22,750 nt of DNA from a virus: the IMG/VR virus record IMGVR_UViG_3300018040_000022, positions 1 through 22,750 of that record; one strand, given 5' to 3'. A program made the position numbers and the translations under genes. The notes beneath the pieces were generated by a model that ran no database searches, was not told where the DNA came from, and saw nothing but the letters and a program-made list of their open reading frames with translations. This document shows positions 8,342-14,768 of this stretch, piece after piece (the stretch's first letter is position 1; each line of letters opens with the position of its first letter).

Positions 8342-8608
8342 TCACCCCTTCTTAGGCAGTCCGCCGAACGGCACGCCGGGCTGCTGTTGCTGCGGCACGC
8401 TCTTCTGAACGAACTGGTAACACTCTACCCACGCCACAGCCTCCATGCCGGTCGACTGGACGCGGCGCAGAAACTCCAGCAAGTTGTTGGCGATGTGCGG
8501 CGGGATGGCTTCGATTACCGGGTTCACACGCACCTCTGCGTGCGGGTGGTCTTTCAGCGCGTCTCTGATGTGCTGCGCCAGATTGTCATTCGTCTCATCG
8601 TTCAACAT
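8342..8608 (-). CDS. Hypothetical protein, 88 aa
   Basis: ATG 8608 has a good GAGGTGA site about 6 bases upstream, and the stop lies one base before the start of the next gene. The protein is small, mostly helical and slightly acidic at first (residues 1-20), with a central NNLLEFLRRVQSTGMEAVAWVE segment shortened here to its clearest part, NLLEFLRRV, and a Gln/Pro/Gly-rich tail (PQQQQPGVPFGG). It has no membrane segment, signal peptide or recognised motif. It sits between the fibre-like gene and the lysis cassette, so it may be a tail-associated or lysis-associated accessory protein. Function unknown. Confidence 0.7.
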   Translation of the reverse strand: MLNDETNDNLAQHIRDALKDHPHAEVRVNPVIEAIPPHIANNLLEFLRRVQSTGMEAVAWVECYQFVQKSVPQQQQPGVPFGGLPKKG

Positions 8609-8632
8609 ATATGCTCACCTCTTTAATTGATC

Positions 8633-9616
8633 CTACCAAGCCGGTACACTACGAATAGTGCCGTTATCATTTATCTTGATCCATTTCGTCGGGTTACCTG
8701 CGGACGGTGCGTTTGTCAGCGTACCTACGGCTGCTCCGGCGCCAGTTGTAAGCGCCGCTGATGTTGCTATCAATTCTCCGGCGGAGGGCGACGGCGCTAA
8801 TGTCAGGGTCTGCCCGCTCGCTGGCGCGTTGATCACGACGCCACGCGTACTCAAGACCTTTAGGATCTGGTTCCAGGCGCCGCTATATTGCCACAGTTCG
8901 GTCTGGCCGCCCGACTGCTGAAGGCTCGAAAACGTTCCGCCAATGGAGTCACCTAGACCAATGCATGGCCCAGCTTGAGCAGAATTTGCCGTGCTGCCAC
9001 TACGGAGGATGAGGACGTCAGAGGTACCTCCCGCTGTGCCCTGGGCACTAGAAAAATAGCCTACACTATTTCCTGCACCAGCGACTCCATAAACCGAGAG
9101 CGCATTTCCACTTGCTGGCGCTTGTAGGGATAGGTTACCGTTCGCACTCATCGCGAGAGTCGGCAGCGCAGGCCCTCGAAAATACGACCAGCTCGAATCC
9201 CCTATCAACTGATAGACGTTGAACGTCTGCGCGGCGTTCGTAACTACAAACGAGGCGTCGTTGGTGTTCGTGCCGGCTATGATCTGCAATCCGTTCGATT
9301 CGCTCGCGGTGTCTGGAGCTTGAATTAAGACGGTAGGACCGTAGCCAGTTCGCGCGATGCCGTTTACAGTCAGCGCGGGGGCTGACGTAGTAGGCGCAGG
9401 GATAACTATCGGGCCTTTTCCAATCGTTATCGTCGCGTACGGGCTGCTGATGTTGCCCGTCACCGAGATGCCGTTCGCGCCGACTGCATTGCGAACGTCC
9501 GCGCCCTTCAGCTGGTTACTGATGAAGCTGCGGAACCAGGTAGGATCCCACGTCTTCGGTATGTTCAGCGTCGTCGTGCTGGACAGACCGGGCTTCGATT
9601 GGAGGACTATAGCCAC
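8633..9616 (-). CDS. Tail-fibre-like protein, 327 aa
   Basis: It starts at a GTG (9616) one base after the TAA of the gp10-like gene, probably by coupling, since its own ribosome-binding site is weak. The N-terminus (residues about 1-65) is a compact module with a WDPTWFRSFI core, as expected for a virion-attachment domain. The middle is rich in Ser, Thr, Gly and Asn with many short beta-prone strands, typical of fibre shafts. The C-terminus has the pattern GTLTNAPSAGNPTKWI followed by an IRSVPAW ending, which I recognise as a common phage fibre terminus. The place directly after gp10 is where P22 carries its tail needle gene (26), so a needle or fibre role is possible. No depolymerase active site is visible. 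Receptor binding is inferred. Confidence 0.75.
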   Translation of the reverse strand: MAIVLQSKPGLSSTTTLNIPKTWDPTWFRSFISNQLKGADVRNAVGANGISVTGNISSPYATITIGKGPIVIPAPTTSAPALTVNGIARTGYGPTVLIQAPDTASESNGLQIIAGTNTNDASFVVTNAAQTFNVYQLIGDSSWSYFRGPALPTLAMSANGNLSLQAPASGNALSVYGVAGAGNSVGYFSSAQGTAGGTSDVLILRSGSTANSAQAGPCIGLGDSIGGTFSSLQQSGGQTELWQYSGAWNQILKVLSTRGVVINAPASGQTLTLAPSPSAGELIATSAALTTGAGAAVGTLTNAPSAGNPTKWIKINDNGTIRSVPAW

Positions 9617-9617
9617 G

Positions 9618-11204
9618 TTACCACTTGCAGGGTTCGACGTACGCGGTCACATCGACCGTGAACGTTGGCGACGCGTCCGTCACGCGGAACTGAAGCACGA
9701 GGCTATAGTACTGTCCGATGTTCCACCAGATAGCGCGGTTATCCGTGTCTCCGGGCAGCCCGAGCGTCTGCGAGTCATCACCGGATACGTCGAACGTTTC
9801 TCCCCAGTTATCGGAAAGCAGGAGACTGATGCGCGGCGCTACTAAACCTGGGGCCGGGTTGCCTGGAGATATCCACTGTCCGCCGCTCGGTATAGGGCCT
9901 TGGCCCGCTGTCACTACCGCCTCAACGCGGCGCACGATCTGGCGGTTGTTCTGTTTGTACAGCGGCTGTGTCGTGAACGCGCACACCACTGGCGCGTTCG
10001 CGTTGCCGAATTCAGTTTGGACGGTGTCGTCCAGGTACCCGATGGTGCCGCTCTCAGAGTCGCCGATCAGCTGCTTGCCGAAGCCGTTGAAGTACGCGAG
10101 GCCGCGATACTGCACCTCCTGACCGTTGAGCACCGACACCAGATCGAACCACTGCTGCGTCACGCAGTCGTAGACTATCGTGCGCTCAGCGAGCGGTATC
10201 GTCAGCACGTAGAACGGGTGACCGTTCCACGTCGGGCCGCCAGCGGGCGATGACAGCGCGTACATGCCCGTGAGCAGGCCGCGCTTGTTCGCGTTCGAGA
10301 GAATAGCTTCGACGCCAGCGGTCGAGATGCGCGTCGGCGTCTGCCCGTTGCGACGTCGCACCGTGAGATCGTTCGCCACCCATATCACCGAGTTGTCCTG
10401 CAGCGCGATGCTGTAGGGACAGCTCGGGTGCACGCCGTACGTCATGTACGTGTCGGCGGCCGCGCTGAATGGTGTGCCGGTAGGGTTGCCGGTGTTCACA
10501 AAGCCTTCCGACGAGCGCGAGCCGAACATCAAGATTTCGCGGTGGTCGATGCACATCCCGTAGAACGGGTCCGTGCCGAACTGTCGATTGAACGATGCGG
10601 CGGTGGTGAAGGTGATCTGCGCGTTGCCAGACACCTGCCGACCGTCGTCGTTGAAGAACGTGTACGAGCCCTGGCCGTTATTATTGTTCGCTAGGAACAC
10701 AATGTAGCTGTCGACGAACCAGCAGTCGAGCGCGCCGCCCAACGTCAGGAAGAACGAGTTCGTCAGCTGCTGCACACCGCCGCCGCCCGTGAACGGCGTG
10801 TACGTGTAGCAGGTGTCGGTGCCCGGCACCAGCACGACGAGGCACGCGCCGTTGTCGGTCATGCGCACGAAGCCGGTGCCGATGATACCGCTCGCCGATC
10901 CTGGTACCAGCGTGAACGCGCCAGCGCTCGACACCGTGTAAAGATCGAACCCGACGACCGCGTACACGACGCCGGCCATCTCCCAAATTCCGCGTAGCGG
11001 GTTGGTCAGTCCGCTCGGGGTGAACGTCGATATGCCAGGCCAGCGCCGCAGTGACGCGGGCTGCTGATCTTCCTCGTCGTCAGGCTGCGTCTGCTGCGCC
11101 GGCTCCGGGTAGCACCCGATCAAACGCTTCGAGCCGGCGCGAAGATCGGCCAGCTGATACGTCGCAAGCGGCAGCGGTACTTCGGTCGGTTGCGCCTGTG
11201 CCAT
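9618..11204 (-). CDS. P22 gp10-like packaged-DNA stabilisation (tail hub) protein, 528 aa
   Basis: In P22, gp10 adds to the gp4 ring below the portal, closes the filled head and supports the tail. This protein has the family's start, with an early RLIGCYPE followed by a Trp-Pro-Gly (RRWPGISTF) segment, then a beta-rich body with repeated propeller-like strands (for example GIWEMAGVVYAVVG). Its C-terminal domain is also beta-rich (QFRVTDASPTFTVDVTAYVE). Length 528 is somewhat above P22 gp10 (472). It follows the gp4-like gene after a 3-base gap, with ATG at 11204, in the same order as P22. Family assignment is by eye from motif pattern and position. It should act in the virion, after packaging. 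Confidence 0.85.
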   Translation of the reverse strand: MAQAQPTEVPLPLATYQLADLRAGSKRLIGCYPEPAQQTQPDDEEDQQPASLRRWPGISTFTPSGLTNPLRGIWEMAGVVYAVVGFDLYTVSSAGAFTLVPGSASGIIGTGFVRMTDNGACLVVLVPGTDTCYTYTPFTGGGGVQQLTNSFFLTLGGALDCWFVDSYIVFLANNNNGQGSYTFFNDDGRQVSGNAQITFTTAASFNRQFGTDPFYGMCIDHREILMFGSRSSEGFVNTGNPTGTPFSAAADTYMTYGVHPSCPYSIALQDNSVIWVANDLTVRRRNGQTPTRISTAGVEAILSNANKRGLLTGMYALSSPAGGPTWNGHPFYVLTIPLAERTIVYDCVTQQWFDLVSVLNGQEVQYRGLAYFNGFGKQLIGDSESGTIGYLDDTVQTEFGNANAPVVCAFTTQPLYKQNNRQIVRRVEAVVTAGQGPIPSGGQWISPGNPAPGLVAPRISLLLSDNWGETFDVSGDDSQTLGLPGDTDNRAIWWNIGQYYSLVLQFRVTDASPTFTVDVTAYVEPCKW

Positions 11205-11207
11205 GCG

Positions 11208-11642
11208 TTACAGCCAGTTCGGGCCGCCCCACGGGCCGCCTTGCGGGCGAGACAGTTCCCCGAGGTCGCACTCGGCGTACTTCAGGTACCGCTTCGTCAG
11301 GTGACGGAACGCGGTACGGATCATGCCGCCCAATGAGAAATCATCGTCAGGGCTCATCGGCGGCGCTATGGTGATACCGTAGCGAACCGAGAGCCAAGCT
11401 GCCAGGCAATACTTGACGTCTGCCAGGTCTTCGTCTTTGAGAGGTGAGATGCTGTTGAGCTGAGCAACAATCTGCGGGTACCAGCCCAGGTTCCCCCAAC
11501 CGTCACGCATGTTGGTGAGCAGGTTGTCGTTGAGGATCGTCATACCGTTCACGGATTGCGTGGGCGTAGGTTGTTTGCCTTCGCGGACGACGCCAAGAAT
11601 CTGAAACGCTTCGGTGATGATCTGCTGGTTGGTCTGAGCCAC
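11208..11642 (-). CDS. P22 gp4-like tail accessory / head-completion protein, 144 aa
   Basis: In P22, gp4 binds the bottom of the portal ring after DNA packaging and forms the platform for gp10. Here the N-terminus has the family's helical start (ITEAFQILGVVREG), followed by a MTILNDNLLTNMRDGW segment, and then a helical domain with an AAWLSVRYGITIAPP core. Length 144 is close to P22 gp4 (166). The start is GTG 11642, with an AGAGAGG-type ribosome-binding site about 4 bases upstream. The gene lies downstream of coat and just before the gp10-like gene, as in P22. The Gly/Pro/Trp-rich end (PWGGPNWL) is a possible contact tail. Confidence 0.85.
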   Translation of the reverse strand: MAQTNQQIITEAFQILGVVREGKQPTPTQSVNGMTILNDNLLTNMRDGWGNLGWYPQIVAQLNSISPLKDEDLADVKYCLAAWLSVRYGITIAPPMSPDDDFSLGGMIRTAFRHLTKRYLKYAECDLGELSRPQGGPWGGPNWL

Positions 11643-11691
11643 GTCGCCTCTCTGAAATTAGGTGCCGTCTCTCCGGCTGTCACGTCTGCTT

Positions 11692-11712
11692 AAAATGGTG
11701 GACGTTCACCAT
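11692..11712 (-). terminator. Weak hairpin with short T-run, possible attenuator
   Basis: Reading the minus strand, ATGGTG (11712-11707) and CACCAT (11700-11695) form a 6-bp stem with a 6-base loop and are followed by TTTT. It sits in the only sizeable non-coding gap (11643-11755), between the capsid block and the tail-completion genes, where reduced read-through would lower tail protein supply relative to coat. The stem is short and only half GC, so a real terminator is doubtful. Confidence 0.25.
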
Positions 11713-11755
11713 CACGCGCCTACTGGGTGAGGGCAGCGGCGCTGATTTTCTTCTT

Positions 11756-12163
11756 TTACTGCACGCGAACCCACGTGCGCGGGTTGACGGCTGCACCGCT
11801 GGCGGGCTGGAAGCCGTTCAGAGTGTAGACGTAGCGCACGGCTGAGGTCGCTTCGCCGGCCGCGCCCGGAACCTGCAGAGCAGTGGGAGCGGTTGCGCCA
11901 GCCACGAACGAGTCGCCCGTGTTGGCATTGACAGCAGTCAACGTGATGATGCTGCCGGAGCCGTTGCTGATCTGCGCCTGCGCGCCGTCCACCGGATTCA
12001 GCGGAAGGTTGACCGTCAACGAGATGGCGCCGGTCGGAACCAGCACCAAAACCCCAGTCTGCATGGTGATCGTCGATCCCGTCACCAGCGTTGCGCCAGC
12101 GTAGAAATCGAACGGAACGCCAACCACATCGCCGTGCCCATAACCAATTTGAATGTTACTCAT
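11756..12163 (-). CDS. Small beta-rich structural candidate after coat, 135 aa
   Basis: ATG 12163 has an AGGA site 9 bases upstream, 18 bases after the coat stop. The protein is rich in Gly, Val, Thr and Ala and appears almost wholly beta-stranded (for example GSIITLTAVNANTGDSFVAG), with no membrane segment, signal peptide or coiled coil. It ends WVRVQ. It lies between coat and gp4-like genes, where P22 has no equivalent gene. Small beta-rich proteins beside coat genes are often head-decoration proteins or short head fibres, so that role is inferred from place and composition. I do not recognise a family. A tail or connector component is the alternative. Confidence 0.72.
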   Translation of the reverse strand: MSNIQIGYGHGDVVGVPFDFYAGATLVTGSTITMQTGVLVLVPTGAISLTVNLPLNPVDGAQAQISNGSGSIITLTAVNANTGDSFVAGATAPTALQVPGAAGEATSAVRYVYTLNGFQPASGAAVNPRTWVRVQ

Positions 12164-12181
12164 TTTCTATATTCCTATGGG

Positions 12182-13465
12182 TTAGGCAGCCGACGCGACT
12201 TCGATGTTCCGCACAGCCAGCTCGGGGTAAGCGAGCACGGCGCCGACAATCGAATCGAGACGAGCCGGGAGCACGTCGTTAGACGGATCCCACTGTTGCG
12301 CGAAGCGGATGTTGTACCCTTCGAACGCTTCCGCAGCCGTCATCTTGACGAGGGGGCTGAGGTCGAGCATCGGGGGGTTCGCAAACACAATCGCGTCCCG
12401 GTACCAGCCGAGGGACTGCTTGATCAACGCGCCGTTGAGCGCGGCAATCGCGGCAGCGCCGCTCTGACCGAACACGCTGATGACCGCGCCGGCAGCCGGC
12501 ACGTTGTCAACGTTCTGGTACGCGCCACCGGTGATGATGCCGGGGGCAATCGGGATCGAGATCGCACCGGCGGTGTCGCTGATGGTCGCGGTCACTACGA
12601 ACTGCTTGGGACGGCCCAAAGACGCCTTCGTCTCGGGATCGACTTCGTTCACGCCCGCGATGCTGATCACGTCGCCAGCGTTCAAGGTCGTGAGACCCGA
12701 AGCCCAGCCGTTGGTGTTCAGCGTGAAGGTGGAGACGAACGCGTTACCCGCGCCGGGGTTGGACTGACCAGCGCCGTTGACGGCAGGGGCCGCCGTGGTG
12801 CTGAACGATCCGATGACGTGCGTCGGCAGCTTCGTGTTACGGAAGCAGACGTAGCCCGCGGCCTTGTCCGAGATGACGCCTTCCAACCACTGGTCGGAGA
12901 CGGTCGACTCGGGCTGGAACAGGCCCTTGTTGTCACGGACGAAGTACCGCGAGGTCTGCGGGGTCGCCGTGAAGGTGCGACGGTCATCTTCCGGCGCCAA
13001 GGCTTCCGTCAGGTACTGCTCGTTCTGGAGCAGCTGATCGTAGGTTGCCGTGGAGTTGAAGGCGCCCGTGAACTTCGGCACGTTGTTGACTTGCCCCGTA
13101 GTGAAGTTCTCGATGCCGGCCGCGAGACGCGCCATTGCAGGTTCGAGCACTTGCTCTTCGAAGTTGTTCAGCAACATGGCACGCTCCACCGAAGTGAAGT
13201 TGATATCGACACCGAGCTGCTGGTTGACCAACAGGGTGGCGAAACGCTGTACCGAGTTCTGTGCGTTCATCTGCGGACCAGTACGCAGGGTGTACTGGAA
13301 CGGGAGACGGATCGAGAGCTGTTGGCCCAAGATGACCCCATTGATGGGGCCGGGCAGCAAGCTCTGGTAGTCACGGTTCGTACGACCCGTGAAGTTGCTC
13401 TTGGAGTGCAGCAAAACTAGCGCTTTGCGTGCGACCCATTGAGCGGTGATTAGTGAGTTAGCCAT
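12182..13465 (-). CDS. Major capsid protein, P22 coat (gp5) family, 427 aa
   Basis: This is the main shell subunit, folding to the HK97 fold around the scaffold. Length 427 almost equals P22 coat (430). The N-terminal part has helical and strand elements expected of the N-arm and E-loop (SLITAQWVARKALVLL; then IRLPFQYTL). Residues about 220-330 form an extra beta-rich domain, with NAGDVISIAGVNEVDPE at its core, in the position of the P22 I-domain. A final helical part follows (AAEAFEGYNIRF). ATG 13465 has an AAAGGA site a few bases upstream. It lies downstream of portal and scaffold, as in P22. P22 coat needs GroEL/GroES for folding, which may matter given the GroES-like genes at 20484-21391. 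Confidence 0.9.
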   Translation of the reverse strand: MANSLITAQWVARKALVLLHSKSNFTGRTNRDYQSLLPGPINGVILGQQLSIRLPFQYTLRTGPQMNAQNSVQRFATLLVNQQLGVDINFTSVERAMLLNNFEEQVLEPAMARLAAGIENFTTGQVNNVPKFTGAFNSTATYDQLLQNEQYLTEALAPEDDRRTFTATPQTSRYFVRDNKGLFQPESTVSDQWLEGVISDKAAGYVCFRNTKLPTHVIGSFSTTAAPAVNGAGQSNPGAGNAFVSTFTLNTNGWASGLTTLNAGDVISIAGVNEVDPETKASLGRPKQFVVTATISDTAGAISIPIAPGIITGGAYQNVDNVPAAGAVISVFGQSGAAAIAALNGALIKQSLGWYRDAIVFANPPMLDLSPLVKMTAAEAFEGYNIRFAQQWDPSNDVLPARLDSIVGAVLAYPELAVRNIEVASAA

Positions 13466-13484
13466 TATTCCTTTCCGATTTTAT

Positions 13485-14708
13485 TTAGTTCAGGCCGCGC
13501 ATTTTCCGAGCTGTCTCGCGGGCTGACTGTTTGCCTGCTCTGTGCTGTCGCGCAAATTCTTCCACAGACATGTTAGGGTCTTGTGGATCGCGTGACTGTG
13601 CACGTCCGCCGGCCGGTGTTGGCCGAGGGGGAGGAGGCGCCTGAGTGATGGACTTCTTTTGCCCATTCTGCGCGTTGGGCTTCGAACCGTTTCCGTTCTG
13701 CTTGGATCCTGAAGTGCCCGCAGCCTCTTTCTTGGCTTCTAGCTTCGCGATCATCTTGCCGACCTGGATGCACTGGTCTGCTGGGGGCATCTTCGCGGTG
13801 CTGATTGCCAACGCGGTGTCCTTGCCAAACTCGTACAACAGTTCGCCAACATAGCCGGATCGAGCTAAGGCTGCACCCGCATCCTTGCACAGCTGATGCT
13901 GCGCTAGGACCGGGTTGTTGGTCACGACCGCCGTGTAATCCTTGTGAGTCTTTGCAAACTCCCGGATCTCTTCTTCGGCTTTCGCGCGGCGCTTGGCCGC
14001 TTCGGTCTGACCAACCATCTCTTGAACGATCTGACGCGCGGTGAGCGCGGCCTGATCCTTCGTCCACTTCTTCATCTTCGCACGATATTTGTCGTTGTCG
14101 AAGGCGATATCCGCGTCGGATAGGTCCGGCATCGGCTCGTCTTCAACTCCGGGAGGAGCAGATGCAGCTGCGGTCTGTGCGGCGGTTGGTGTCCCGCCGG
14201 CCTTGAGCCGCTCCAGCTCAGCTAAAGCATCCTTCAGCTGGCCCTGCATGTGCTTGCCAAATATTTTCGTGCCTTCCAGCAGATCATTCAGCTCTACTAT
14301 GCGTTCCTCAGCAGATCCTTTCTTCGGTGCCGGCCGAGCGGGTGACGCCTCTTCGTCAGTCTGCTCGCCAGTCAAGTCCGTGTTGGGATCCGTTTCATCG
14401 CTGGGGTCGACGTCTGCGGTGGACGAGTCCGCGTGTTCGTCCGAAGTCCCCTCACCAGAATCGGTCTGGTCGCCGAGTGTTCCGTCTTCGTCAACGATGG
14501 GGGCATCTTCGTCGACCAACGGATCCGAGGCTGCTCGTGCAGCACTGCCTCCCGGAGTGGCATCAACTTGGCCGGCGGCGACGGCTGCTACTGCGGCAGC
14601 GTCAGCGGCGCGGGCGGGTGTAGCACCACGGAACGGGTTGACTTTGTCGTCGACCTGCTTCTGCGGTTGCATTTCATATGTTTTTAAATCGTCACGAGTA
14701 AAGGCCAT
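13485..14708 (-). CDS. Scaffolding protein candidate, 407 aa
   Basis: Scaffold directs coat assembly and is lost before or during packaging. The protein is extreme in composition: a long acidic, Ser/Thr/Asp/Glu-rich N-terminal region (residues about 56-122), a coiled-coil-like stretch (IVELNDLLEGTKIF onwards), a charged helical middle (about 210-300), a Gln/Asn/Pro linker, and a basic C-terminal helix (RQHRAGKQSARETARKMRG). A basic C-terminal helix is the coat-binding feature of P22 gp8. It sits between portal and coat, the standard place. ATG 14708 was chosen over ATG 14720 because GGAG lies 6 bases before it, while the earlier ATG has no site. It is longer than P22 gp8 (303). Assigned by order and composition, not by shared motif. 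Confidence 0.8.
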   Translation of the reverse strand: MAFTRDDLKTYEMQPQKQVDDKVNPFRGATPARAADAAAVAAVAAGQVDATPGGSAARAASDPLVDEDAPIVDEDGTLGDQTDSGEGTSDEHADSSTADVDPSDETDPNTDLTGEQTDEEASPARPAPKKGSAEERIVELNDLLEGTKIFGKHMQGQLKDALAELERLKAGGTPTAAQTAAASAPPGVEDEPMPDLSDADIAFDNDKYRAKMKKWTKDQAALTARQIVQEMVGQTEAAKRRAKAEEEIREFAKTHKDYTAVVTNNPVLAQHQLCKDAGAALARSGYVGELLYEFGKDTALAISTAKMPPADQCIQVGKMIAKLEAKKEAAGTSGSKQNGNGSKPNAQNGQKKSITQAPPPPRPTPAGGRAQSRDPQDPNMSVEEFARQHRAGKQSARETARKMRGLN

Positions 14709-14768
14709 GTTTGTCTCCATTACACGGCATACGCTGCCGCGAGGCGAGTCTCACCAGACTATCGAAGA

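Noticed and set aside
12134-13420. 428-codon open frame on the plus strand opposite the coat gene
   Set aside because: It mirrors the coat gene in a GC-rich region, where the opposite frame tends to stay open. Its translation is Arg/Val/Gly-rich without a recognisable domain, and the P22-like coat on the minus strand explains the DNA.
14721-14768. Short hairpin (AGTCT/AGACT) between portal and scaffold genes as a terminator
   Set aside because: The stem has only 5 base pairs and no T-run follows on the minus strand.
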